A DNA stretch of 64,000 bases from Arthrobacter sp. PAMC 25486 (GTDB lineage Bacteria > Actinomycetota > Actinomycetes > Actinomycetales > Micrococcaceae). Below are positions 25,256-33,934 of this stretch, piece after piece. The position numbers and the translations under genes were made by a program. The stretch is from positions 2,378,439 to 2,442,438 of the forward strand of contig NZ_CP007595.1 in assembly GCF_000785535.1 (NCBI RefSeq), read 5' to 3'. Each line of letters opens with the position of its first letter. Within the stretch, counting starts at the first letter, position 1. The notes under the pieces were generated by a model. That model was not told where the DNA came from and searched no databases. It saw only the letters and a program-made list of their open reading frames with translations.

Positions 25256-27451
25256 ATGGACGCGACGGCAAAGGAGCCGGGATACCCCGGTTCCACTCAG
25301 GACGGCAAGGCGGCTGGTGAACACATCCACCAGTTGCTGGTCCTTGCCGAGTCGCTCGTGCGGACCGCCGGGGCGGGCGAAAACGACGCTTTGCTTTCCA
25401 CAGCCCTGGGACTTGGCGTTGCTTCTCTCAGTGATGACGATGCCGCGGCATGGGCGCAGACATTGGAACATTTGAATCGGTTACTTCAGGGGCTGATGGT
25501 TCACGCTGCCGGGGACCTGTCCGAACGTGTTTCTGCCGGGCGGTATCAAGAATCCGGGGATCGGAAACCAGTTGATTTCCTCAGTTCCTCGTTGCACCTC
25601 AGCCGCGCCGAGGCCAACAACCGGCTCAGGCTTGCCGACCGGTTCCTGCCGGCCACGGACCCGTTGACGTACGTGGTGACCCCGCCCAGCCAGCCGGTGC
25701 TTGGATCTGCGTTGTTCGCGGGGTTGATCTCTGCAGAGCAGGCAATGGTGGTTTCCGGATTCGTCGACCAGGCCTCCCGGCTGGAGAAGTCAGGGACGGT
25801 GCAGGCCGGGGATGTGGAGTCGCTCGAAGCAACCCTCGCCCGCCATGCCGAAGTGGAGCCGCCGTATTTCCTGCGGCATTTGGGCATTCGCGCCCTGGCC
25901 CTGCTTGATCCTGATGGGCAAAAACCGTCCGAGGCCCAACGGTTGGCCAAACAAGGCATCTCCTTCCGGCGGCCCTACCGCGGATGGGTCAGGATCGACG
26001 GTTACCTCACCATCAGCCAGTACGAACAAACCATGGCCTGCATAGACTGGGCCACAAACCCCAAGAGGCAGAACAGTAGTGCGCAGGACGCCGCCCAGAC
26101 AACTTCCGCTGGCGACGCACACGGCGATTTTTTGCGGAGCGATTTCGTGCAGGGCGATGACGTGCCAGGCGGCAGCGCACAGCAGGAGAGCTCCCAGGCA
26201 TTCCTTTCACCGGATGATCTGATGGGCTTGCTGCGCGATTCCGCATCCGGCCTTGGCACGGCGTCACCGCCTGCAGGATCCGGGCCGCCGCCCCCGGAAG
26301 CAGACCCGGCATCCGATCACCACGGAACCAATACCGGCCACGCGAAGCCTGCTTCGGCACCGGCACCAACACCCCGTGCCACTCCTGAAACCGGCCAAGG
26401 CTGGCGGCGCCCCCTTACCGCGGATGAGATTCCGCTGCGGCCTCCCAACGCTCCGCCTGATGCAATTCCTCCGGTTTACCCGGGAGAGTCGTGGTTCTGG
26501 TTTCCGGACCTTTCGGGAGAGAACAATGGCTGGGAGCCGGGGCCGGATGACGGACTCCACGGAAATACCGGTCCATTTATCGCTACAGAACCGTCGGGAG
26601 GCCATCAACCCTTCGGCGCCCCGGAGCAGTGCGGCGGCGCGTGTCCACCCGAAACCTCGTGGCCCCCACCGAAGGAGGAACCCGAAGCCGCCTGGTGGGC
26701 GGGTCCGGTGCCACCTGAGGGAGATGACCCCGACGGTACGGCGCAGCCGGAAGGAAACGTGGAGCCGTGGCCCCACCTTGTCAACGGGGTCTGGGTTCCG
26801 GCGCCCGGATCGGATGAGGACCTCCCGGGGTTGAGTCCCATGGATCCGGACAGCACCGATCCGGCCGTAAGGGACCGGCGCACCCGGGCTCAAATGCTGT
26901 TGGACGGCATGCTCCACTGCCTCAGGTTGGCGGCCGGCACGGACAAGCTGCCCATTAACGGCGGGCTGAAGACGCAGCTATACCTGTCACTTACGCACGA
27001 AGACCTCGACCGCCATGCCAAGGGCGGCACCGTGAATTCGCCGTACAGCGGCCAGGTGCCACTGTCATTGTTTGCCGAGGAGATGTGCGATGCCGGCGTC
27101 ACCCAACTTCTGGTCGACAGCAACGGGGCGATCTTGGACGTTGGCCGTACGCAACGGCTTTTCACCTTCGCCCAGCGCAAGATTCTTGTGGCCCGTGACA
27201 TGGGCTGCGCCTTCCCAGGTTGCATGGCACCACCGCAGTGGACAGAGGCTCATCACATAGTCCCGTGGCAGGACGGCGGAGCCACCAGTGTCAACAACGG
27301 TGTGTTGTGCTGCAGCCAGCACCACCACTACCTTCATGACAGGGGCTGGAGCGTCCGGCTCGATGGCGGCGTCGCTTGGTTCACGCCGCCCTATTCCGAG
27401 GACATCACCCGTAGGGAACGCCGCAACACGTACCACCACGACCGGGTCTGA
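25256..27451 (+). CDS. DUF222/HNH endonuclease (REP13E12 family)
   Basis: A 731-residue protein. The N-terminal DUF222 region runs to about residue 270. A long Pro/Gly/Glu-rich, poorly conserved middle (about 285-545) follows. The C-terminal HNH nuclease is clear: CAFPGCMAPPQWTEAHHIV, the Asn in VNNGVLCC and the final HHHYLHDRGW, with Cys residues for a structural zinc. Such genes occur in many copies in actinobacteria. Their role is not settled. This copy separates paaR from paaZ and is longer than most relatives because of the middle insert. No flanking repeats were found. Confidence 0.88.
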   Translation: MDATAKEPGYPGSTQDGKAAGEHIHQLLVLAESLVRTAGAGENDALLSTALGLGVASLSDDDAAAWAQTLEHLNRLLQGLMVHAAGDLSERVSAGRYQESGDRKPVDFLSSSLHLSRAEANNRLRLADRFLPATDPLTYVVTPPSQPVLGSALFAGLISAEQAMVVSGFVDQASRLEKSGTVQAGDVESLEATLARHAEVEPPYFLRHLGIRALALLDPDGQKPSEAQRLAKQGISFRRPYRGWVRIDGYLTISQYEQTMACIDWATNPKRQNSSAQDAAQTTSAGDAHGDFLRSDFVQGDDVPGGSAQQESSQAFLSPDDLMGLLRDSASGLGTASPPAGSGPPPPEADPASDHHGTNTGHAKPASAPAPTPRATPETGQGWRRPLTADEIPLRPPNAPPDAIPPVYPGESWFWFPDLSGENNGWEPGPDDGLHGNTGPFIATEPSGGHQPFGAPEQCGGACPPETSWPPPKEEPEAAWWAGPVPPEGDDPDGTAQPEGNVEPWPHLVNGVWVPAPGSDEDLPGLSPMDPDSTDPAVRDRRTRAQMLLDGMLHCLRLAAGTDKLPINGGLKTQLYLSLTHEDLDRHAKGGTVNSPYSGQVPLSLFAEEMCDAGVTQLLVDSNGAILDVGRTQRLFTFAQRKILVARDMGCAFPGCMAPPQWTEAHHIVPWQDGGATSVNNGVLCCSQHHHYLHDRGWSVRLDGGVAWFTPPYSEDITRRERRNTYHHDRV

Positions 27452-27526
27452 GGCGGCGCCCCACACCGGCGACCGGCGTCCCGGCAGGCATTGACGGGGC
27501 AGCCGTCTCGGGCGCAGGCTGGTGGC

Positions 27527-28291
27527 ATGGCCACCAAGATATCTGATCAGCTGCAACAACTCAGCCTCGAACTCCGCTTTGAACCGACCCCCAAACGCAT
27601 CCGGGCGCTCCTCGGTGAACACGTGGTGTTGGATTCCCGGCGGGCCGTCATCGTTTGGGAACCACGGCGGATGGTGCCGTGCTACGCGGTGCCGGCGGAC
27701 GGCGTCGTGGGTGTCCTGAGCCCGGCCGCACCTCCAGAACCCACCCCGCTGGCACCTCCCGTGCTGCACCCGGGCATCCCATTTAGCGGACACAGCACTC
27801 CGGGGGAATCGCTTGACGTGTCCGTGGGCGGGCTGACGGCGGAGGCTGCGGCTTTCCGTTTCGACGACCCGGACCTGGCGGGCTACCTGGCGTTCGATCC
27901 CGCAGCCTTCAGTTGGCTGGAGGAGGACGACGCCGTCCAGTCGCACCCGCGCGACCCTTTCCACCGTGTGGACATCCGCCACAGCTGCCGGCACATCCGG
28001 GTCAGCAGCAACGGAACCGTCCTGGCCGAGTCCACCTCCCCGGTCATGGTATTTGAAACCGGCATGGCGGAGCGGAGCTACCTGCCGCCGGCCCATGTGG
28101 ACTGGAGCCAGCTGATCGCCACCGATACTGTGACGCTGTGCCCCTACAAGGGTGCCGCCAGCTATTGGCGGCTGGCCGGGGCAAGCGGGGGAGATGTGGC
28201 TTGGAGCTATCAGGAGCCGCTGCCTCTGGCAGGGGAAATTGCCGGGCTGGTGTGTTTCTACGACAACCTGGTGGATGTCGAGGAGCTGTAG
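27527..28291 (+). CDS. DUF427-domain protein (two copies of the domain)
   Basis: 254 residues. Two DUF427 modules are visible: the first includes VVLDSRRAVIVWEPRRMVPCYAVP, quoted here in part only, and the second has HIRVSSNGTVLAESTSPVMVF up to TLCPYKGAASYW. The family folds as a small beta-barrel of unknown function, often near redox or fatty-acid genes. The ATG at 27527 is favoured over a TTG 12 codons earlier because homology starts at KISDQLQQL. It is convergent with paaZ (gap 18 bases). Confidence 0.82.
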   Translation: MATKISDQLQQLSLELRFEPTPKRIRALLGEHVVLDSRRAVIVWEPRRMVPCYAVPADGVVGVLSPAAPPEPTPLAPPVLHPGIPFSGHSTPGESLDVSVGGLTAEAAAFRFDDPDLAGYLAFDPAAFSWLEEDDAVQSHPRDPFHRVDIRHSCRHIRVSSNGTVLAESTSPVMVFETGMAERSYLPPAHVDWSQLIATDTVTLCPYKGAASYWRLAGASGGDVAWSYQEPLPLAGEIAGLVCFYDNLVDVEEL

Positions 28292-28309
28292 CCGGCGGGA
28301 AATGCTCGC

Positions 28310-30439
28310 CTACGCGTACAGCGTCTCCACCTTTTCCACGAGGGTCAGCACGTCGTAACTGGCAACCACATCGCCGTTCTGGTTGTGCAGGACAGCGTCC
28401 CAGCGGACCTCCCCGTAGTCGTCCGTCACTCGCGGGGTGATTTGCTTGGCGGTCAGTGTGACACGGATGGCATCCTCTGCGGCCACAGGTGTCAGGAAAC
28501 GCAAATTCTCCAGCCCGTAGTTCGCCAGCACGGGCCCCGGCGCAGGCTCCACAAACAGTCCCGCGGCCCAAGAAACGAGCAGGTATCCGTGGGCCACAAT
28601 CCCCGGAAAGAAAGGGTTCTTCGCAGCCGCTGCAGCATCGGTATGGGCGTAGAAGGTGTCGCCCGTGGTCTTGGCAAAGGCGGTGATGTCCGCCAGGGTG
28701 ACCTGCCGCAGGCCTGAGGCGAACGCGTCGCCGATGCGCAGCTGTGCCAGGGACTTCCGGAAGGGATGCACCTCCCCGGCCCTCCCGCCAAACTCGGGGT
28801 CCCCAGCAATCCGGCGATCCGCACCCTCGTGCCACACCCCTGTCACGGCTGTGAGCATGTTGGGTGAACCCTGGATGGCGGTGCGCTGCATGTGGTGCTT
28901 GACGGAACGGATCCCGCCCAGCTCTTCGCCGCCGCCGGCCCGCCCCGGCCCGCCGTGCACGAGGTGTGGCACTGGTGAGCCGTGGCCCGTCGACGTCCGC
29001 GCATCCTCCCGGTTCAGCACCAGCACGCGCCCGTGGCGGGAGGCAATCCCCGCCACGACATCCCGGACAAAGCCAGGATCGTTGCTGCACACCGTCGCCA
29101 CCAGCGAGCCGGCCCCCAACGCGGCGAGCCGGACCGCCTCGGAGGCTCCATCGTCGTGGGTGGAAAAACCGAGCACGCCGCACACCGGGCCAAAAGCTTC
29201 GAGCGTGTGCACGGCGGGGGCCTCGGCGTCCGGCCAATCCAGCAGCACGGGTGACATGAAGGCGCCACGCCCGACGCCGGCCCCCACCTCGTCCGCATCC
29301 TGAACCATGGGTGCCGCCAGGGTTCCGTACGCGAGCTCGCCTCCCGCGACCAACATGGCTGCGACGGCGGCGCGGACGTCGGCCAGCTGTTCCAGCGAGG
29401 CGAGCGCGCCCATGGTGACGCCCTCGGTGCGGGGGTCGCCCACCACTATCCGCTCGTTGATGCGTGCGCCGACGGCATCAATCACGGCACCGCGCAGCCC
29501 GTCGGGAACTATGGCCCGGCGGATGGCAGTGCACTTTTGCCCCGCCTTGACGGTCATCTCGGTGACAACTGAGCGGACGAACGCGTCAAACTCGGGGGTG
29601 CCGGGGATGGCGTCGGGACCGAGGATGGCGGCGTTGAGGGAGTCGGTTTCGGCTGTGAAGCGGACGCCTCCGCCGGACACGTTCGGGTGGTCTCGCAGTA
29701 GCCTGGCGGTGCTGGCGGAGCCGGTGAACGAGAGCATGTCGCGGTAGTCCAGGTGGTCCAGTAGGTCGCGGGCGGAGCCGGCCACCAGCTGCAATGAGCC
29801 GGGCGGCAGGATGCCCGATTCCACCATGGCCCGCACGGCCGCCGCGGCCAGATAAACACTGGGCGTGGCGGGCTTGACGATGGTGGGCACACCGGCGATG
29901 AAAGCGGGAGCAAATTTTTCCAACATCCCCCAGACGGGGAAATTGAAGGCGTTGACTTGCACATCCACACCCGGAATGCGCGTGTAAATGTGTTCGCCCA
30001 TGAAGGAGCCGTCCTTGCTCAGCACCTCAACAGGACCCTCCACGATGATGTTGGAGTTGGGCAGTTCGCGCCGGCCCTTGGAGGAAAACGTAAACAGCAC
30101 GCCAATGCCGCCGTCGATATCCACCATGGAATCGGTTTTTGTGGCACCGGTCTGGGCGGACACGGCGTACAGCTCCTCACGGCGGCCGTTGAGGAATGTG
30201 GCCAGTTCGCGCAGCTTCAGTGCACGTTCATGCATGGTCAGGCGGCCCAGTTCCGTCTGCCCCACGGTGCGTGCATGCTCGACGGCGCCCGCCAGGTCGA
30301 GCCCCTCGGCGCACACCCGGGCGAGCACCTCCCCCGTGCTGGCGTCGAGGGCGTCGGTGGCGGGAGCACCGTCGTCGGGCGTCCACCAGGCGTCCTTGAT
30401 GTAGCTGGGAACCGTTTCAATCGCCGTAGCTGTTTCCAT
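28310..30439 (-). CDS. paaZ: Bifunctional oxepin-CoA hydrolase / 3-oxo-5,6-dehydrosuberyl-CoA semialdehyde dehydrogenase
   Basis: A fusion protein of 709 residues. Residues about 1-520 are an aldehyde dehydrogenase with the nucleophilic Cys in AGQKCTAIRRA. Residues about 550-690 are a MaoC-type (R)-hydratase with the hydrolase motif TFYAHTDAAAAAKNPFFPG. It opens the oxepin ring and oxidises the aldehyde formed, preventing escape of the reactive intermediate. Length and domain order match PaaZ. It follows paaH on the same strand after 76 bases and ends convergent with the DUF427 gene. Confidence 0.93.
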   Translation of the reverse strand: METATAIETVPSYIKDAWWTPDDGAPATDALDASTGEVLARVCAEGLDLAGAVEHARTVGQTELGRLTMHERALKLRELATFLNGRREELYAVSAQTGATKTDSMVDIDGGIGVLFTFSSKGRRELPNSNIIVEGPVEVLSKDGSFMGEHIYTRIPGVDVQVNAFNFPVWGMLEKFAPAFIAGVPTIVKPATPSVYLAAAAVRAMVESGILPPGSLQLVAGSARDLLDHLDYRDMLSFTGSASTARLLRDHPNVSGGGVRFTAETDSLNAAILGPDAIPGTPEFDAFVRSVVTEMTVKAGQKCTAIRRAIVPDGLRGAVIDAVGARINERIVVGDPRTEGVTMGALASLEQLADVRAAVAAMLVAGGELAYGTLAAPMVQDADEVGAGVGRGAFMSPVLLDWPDAEAPAVHTLEAFGPVCGVLGFSTHDDGASEAVRLAALGAGSLVATVCSNDPGFVRDVVAGIASRHGRVLVLNREDARTSTGHGSPVPHLVHGGPGRAGGGEELGGIRSVKHHMQRTAIQGSPNMLTAVTGVWHEGADRRIAGDPEFGGRAGEVHPFRKSLAQLRIGDAFASGLRQVTLADITAFAKTTGDTFYAHTDAAAAAKNPFFPGIVAHGYLLVSWAAGLFVEPAPGPVLANYGLENLRFLTPVAAEDAIRVTLTAKQITPRVTDDYGEVRWDAVLHNQNGDVVASYDVLTLVEKVETLYA

Positions 30440-30515
30440 GGCGGGCGAGTCCTTTCACTGATGTTTGCGGAGTTGTTGGCGGTGTTGTTGGCGGGCAGGG
30501 TTGTTGCTGGGCAGC

Positions 30516-31451
30516 TCATCCCCAGTCGAAGAATCCCTTGCCGGTCTTGCGCCCCAGCTCACCTCGGGCCACCAAGTCGTACAGGATTTGTGGCGGCGCG
30601 AAACGCTCCCCCAGCGTCTCTGCCAGATATTCGGCGATCTCCAAGCGCACGTCCAGGCCCACCAGGTCGGTGGTGCGCAGTGGGCCGGTTTGGTGCCGGT
30701 AGCCAAGCACCATGGCATTGTCGATGTCTTCCGCGCTGGCCACGCCCTCTTCCAGCATGCGCATGGCCTCCAGCGCCAGCGCCACCCCGAGCCTTGAGGA
30801 GGCAAAGCCCGGCGAGTCCTTGACCACGACGGCGGTCTTGCCCAGGGCCGCAACCCACAATCGGGCGGCATCCAGCAGCGACGGCAGCGACTGGCTGCCA
30901 ATGACAATTTCAATCAGCATTGATGCAGGAACCGGGTTGAAAAAGTGCAGCCCGATGAAGTTTTCGGGCCGTTTTAGCCCTTCAGCCAGCCCCGACACGG
31001 ACAGTGACGACGTGTTGGTGGCCAGGAATGCGGTGGGAGCCAGTTGATCCTCCACCGCTTTCAACGCAGCCGCCTTAAGTTGCTGAATCTCCGGCACCGC
31101 CTCCACCACCAGCTCACACGGGCCAAAATCCGCGTAGCTCGTGGAAACCGCAAGACGGGACAGCAATCCGTCAGCACTGCCGGCAACCCCGCGCTCCAGG
31201 GACTTGGCCACGGCGCTTTCCACACGGGCGCGGGCAGCCGCGGCAGCACCGCCGTCGCGCTCCACGACTGTCACCGTGCATCCGGCCATGAGAAAGGCGT
31301 GCGCAATGCCGGCGCCCATGCGCCCGCCACCCAGGACCCCCACAAGGTGCGGGAGCGTTGGTGAAAAACGCCCCGGATCTGCAGGAGGGTTTGCAGGGGA
31401 GGGGGCGTTTGCAGTTGGTGGAGTGGTGGGGGTGCTTGGGTTGGGTGTCAT
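30516..31451 (-). CDS. paaH: 3-Hydroxyacyl-CoA dehydrogenase
   Basis: 311 residues. The Rossmann motif is GVLGGGRMGAGIAHAF with the NAD-selecting acidic residue in VVERD. The 3HCDH domain has HFFNPVP and DSPGFASSRLGVAL. It oxidises 3-hydroxyadipyl-CoA to 3-oxoadipyl-CoA in the lower phenylacetate pathway. The first 30 residues are Pro/Thr-rich and likely disordered. A start within that stretch is possible, but the ATG at 31451 overlaps the paaF stop by four bases and is kept. Confidence 0.9.
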   Translation of the reverse strand: MTPNPSTPTTPPTANAPSPANPPADPGRFSPTLPHLVGVLGGGRMGAGIAHAFLMAGCTVTVVERDGGAAAAARARVESAVAKSLERGVAGSADGLLSRLAVSTSYADFGPCELVVEAVPEIQQLKAAALKAVEDQLAPTAFLATNTSSLSVSGLAEGLKRPENFIGLHFFNPVPASMLIEIVIGSQSLPSLLDAARLWVAALGKTAVVVKDSPGFASSRLGVALALEAMRMLEEGVASAEDIDNAMVLGYRHQTGPLRTTDLVGLDVRLEIAEYLAETLGERFAPPQILYDLVARGELGRKTGKGFFDWG

Positions 31452-32245
31452 TTTTTCCTCCGGTCCAAGAACGCCTGCATGCGCTGGAACTTGGCGGGCG
31501 ACTCAAAAAGTGCCGCCTGTTCCTGGTTGTCGATCTCCGGGTGGGCGTCCCGAGGCGCACGAAATGCCCGCTTCGTGGCCTGCACTGCGAGCGGGTCCTG
31601 GGCACAGATCCGGTCTGCGAGCGCGTGCGCGGCGGTCAGCAACTCGGGGGCTTCCACGAGTTCGGTGATGAGCCCGACGGCCAGGGCTCCCTCGCCCGTC
31701 AGCGTGCGCCCGGCCAGCAGCATCTGCAGCGCGATGGGCTCCCCCACCAATTCCTTCAACCGCCAGGTTGCCCCCGCTGCGGCCATGATGCCCAGGGATA
31801 TTTCCGGCTGCCCGAGGCGCAGTTCGCGCGTGCCGATCCGGAAGTCCGCGGCGTACGCCAGCTCCGCCCCGCCGCCCAGCGCATAACCGTCCAGGGCTGC
31901 AATGACGGGCATGGGCAGCCCGGAAATCCGCTCAAACAGGCCGGAATTGATGCCGGCCAAGGCATCCTCCCGGCGTCGCCCCAGCAACTCGGCAATGTCC
32001 GCCCCGGAGGCGAAAAAGCCCTTCGTGCCGGCGGTCTCGTCGCCGGCGGCGCCGGACAGGATGAGCACCTTGGGCTCCGCCTCCAGATGGGCGCAGACCG
32101 CGTGCAGCTCCGCCACCATCTGCGCGTCGATCGCATTCCGCACGGCGGGCCGGTTCAGCTGCACCGCAACCCGGTCCGCACCCTCGGTGACCACAAGCGT
32201 AGCGAAGGCCGCGGGATCAAGGAGGTGTCCGGCGTCGTCCTTCAC
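31448..32245 (-). CDS. paaF: 2,3-Dehydroadipyl-CoA hydratase (enoyl-CoA hydratase)
   Basis: A crotonase of 265 residues that hydrates 2,3-dehydroadipyl-CoA. Oxyanion-hole segments: GFFASGADIAELL and AALDGYALGGGAELA. The second acid-base region is GQPEISLGIMAAAGAT, in which the usual Glu in the family's LPGxGGT block is replaced by an Ala-rich stretch. The GTG at 32245 overlaps the thiolase stop (GTGA). It lies between paaJ and paaH in one coupled unit. Confidence 0.82.
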   Translation of the reverse strand: MKDDAGHLLDPAAFATLVVTEGADRVAVQLNRPAVRNAIDAQMVAELHAVCAHLEAEPKVLILSGAAGDETAGTKGFFASGADIAELLGRRREDALAGINSGLFERISGLPMPVIAALDGYALGGGAELAYAADFRIGTRELRLGQPEISLGIMAAAGATWRLKELVGEPIALQMLLAGRTLTGEGALAVGLITELVEAPELLTAAHALADRICAQDPLAVQATKRAFRAPRDAHPEIDNQEQAALFESPAKFQRMQAFLDRRKK

Positions 32246-33468
32246 AACCCCTCCACCAGCAGCGCCGCCCCTTGGCCAACGCCGACGCACATGGTGGCCA
32301 GGCCCAGGCCGCCCGGCGCCTCGCGCTCCAGCCGGCCCAGCAGGGTGATCACGATGCGCGCCCCGGACGAGCCGAGCGGGTGGCCGAGGGCGATCGCGCC
32401 GCCGTCGAGGTTCACGGTGCCGGGGTCCAGGCCGAGTTCGCGGATGCAGGCCAGGGATTGCGAGGCGAATGCTTCGTTAAGTTCGACGGCGGCCAGCCGG
32501 CTCACGCCGATGCCGCGCCTCTCGAGGATCTTGCGGGTGGCGGCGACGGGTCCCATGCCCATGACTTCCGGGGCCAGCCCGGCGGTGGCTCCATCCACGA
32601 TGCGGGCGCGCGGGGTCAGGCCGTACGTCTTGACTGCGTGTTCGGAGGCGACGAGGATGGCGGATGCACCGTCGTTCAGGGTGGAGGAATTGCCGGCCGT
32701 GACCACGGTTCCGCCCTTGACCACGGGCCGCAGCCCGGCCAGCACGTCCATGGTGGTGCCGGGGCGGGGGCCTTCGTCGGTGTCCACAACCGTGCTGGCC
32801 TTCCTTCCGCGGACCGTGACCGGGATGATCTCCGGGGCGGGCCGTCCGGCGGCAATCGCCGCAAGGGCCAGGGTGTGGGAGCGAACGGCAAAGGCGTCGG
32901 CGTCCCCGCGGCAGATATTGAAGCGGCGGGCCACCTCCTCCGCGGTTTCCGTCATGGAGAACGTCATTTTTCCGTCTCGGGACAGCTCGCCGGAGAGGAA
33001 GCTGGGGTTGGTGAAACGCCAGCCGATCGAGGTGTCGAAGCTGGCGCCCGGCTTCGCGAATGCCTGCTCCGGCTTCGCCATGACCCACGGTGCACGGGAC
33101 ATTGATTCCACCCCGCCGGCCACCACCAGGTCCGCCGCCCCGGCCTTGATCATGTGCCCGGCCAAGGTGATGGCACTCATGCCGGAAGCGCACAGCCGGT
33201 TCACGGTAATGCCCGGAACAGTGTCGGGGAAGCCGGCCAACAGCCAGGCCATGCGCGCCACGTTACGGTTTTCCTCTCCGGCACCGTTCGCATTGCCGAA
33301 AATAACCTCATCAACGGCCGCCGGATCCAGTCCGCACCGGTTGATGAGTTCCTTGATGGTCAGGGCGGCGAGGTCGTCGGGGCGGATGCTGGAAAGCGCG
33401 CCGCCGTAGCGTCCCACCGGTGTACGGATGCCGCCCACCAGAAATGCCTGCGGTGCCTCTGCGGACAT
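32242..33468 (-). CDS. paaJ: 3-Oxoadipyl-CoA / 3-oxo-5,6-dehydrosuberyl-CoA thiolase
   Basis: A 408-residue thiolase that releases acetyl-CoA at two steps of phenylacetate breakdown. The acyl-accepting Cys is in NRLCASGMSA. Further motifs are LNEAFASQ, GGAIALGHPLGSSGAR and the C-terminal Cys in MCVGVGQGAAL. The ATG at 33468 has AGGAG eight bases upstream. It is the first gene of paaJ-paaF-paaH, probably with paaZ, and its leader carries a candidate PaaR operator 97 bases upstream. Confidence 0.92.
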   Translation of the reverse strand: MSAEAPQAFLVGGIRTPVGRYGGALSSIRPDDLAALTIKELINRCGLDPAAVDEVIFGNANGAGEENRNVARMAWLLAGFPDTVPGITVNRLCASGMSAITLAGHMIKAGAADLVVAGGVESMSRAPWVMAKPEQAFAKPGASFDTSIGWRFTNPSFLSGELSRDGKMTFSMTETAEEVARRFNICRGDADAFAVRSHTLALAAIAAGRPAPEIIPVTVRGRKASTVVDTDEGPRPGTTMDVLAGLRPVVKGGTVVTAGNSSTLNDGASAILVASEHAVKTYGLTPRARIVDGATAGLAPEVMGMGPVAATRKILERRGIGVSRLAAVELNEAFASQSLACIRELGLDPGTVNLDGGAIALGHPLGSSGARIVITLLGRLEREAPGGLGLATMCVGVGQGAALLVEGL

Positions 33469-33934
33469 GTCTACACTCCTTTGTGCAAGCTTTTGAGCCT
33501 GCGTAAGCATCGCACCAGCCCGCGGACCGGCCGGGGCGCCCCTTGCTGGGGCACCACCGCGAACATTACCGACCATTCGTTCTATAAATATTCCATGCGT
33601 CCGCCGGGCGGTCAACAGCCGGGCTGCCTTCCTCGCCCAAGTCCCCGCTTTTCGCCCGTTCCCGCATCCGCGAGAATGGGACAAACTCGCGTCCCCACGG
33701 CAAACGCCTTCCCCGAACTCGCAATGGTTGCTCTCAAAAGGCGCCAAGAGGGCATTAACTGCCACCTGACCGGCGAGTCAGATCCGCGCTGCGGGGTAGC
33801 CGCATTTTCGATGCCTGCCGCCGTCCTCCCCGCCCGCTCCCAACATGCACTCCAGTGCCCACATGCGCTCCGCTGTGGGCATACTCCACCACCGCGAGCA
33901 TGCCGGCGCAGGGACGTCTCGATACAGTGGAGCT
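33469..33934. other. 466-bp divergent intergenic region, paaJ to S9 peptidase
   Basis: The paaJ-proximal part holds the ribosome site and the operator at 33565-33584. The rest (about 33600-33930) has open frames only by virtue of high GC and no recognisable homology. The peptidase start is preceded by a GTGGAG. I see no RNA gene or repeat here. Confidence 0.6.
33565..33584. promoter_or_regulatory. Candidate PaaR operator 3 (paaJ promoter)
   Basis: The core ACCGACCATTCGTT (33568-33581) differs from operator 1 at one base in 14, and the flanking ATT is also the same. A TAATGT (complement of 33563-33568) abuts it and is oriented toward paaJ, mirroring the arrangement at paaA. This ties the lower-pathway operon to the same regulator as the epoxidase operon, 11 kb away. 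Confidence 0.7.

Noticed and set aside
25256..27451. The HNH endonuclease as a homing endonuclease or phage terminase partner
   Set aside because: DUF222 plus HNH is a common stand-alone actinobacterial family. No intron, intein or phage genes surround it.
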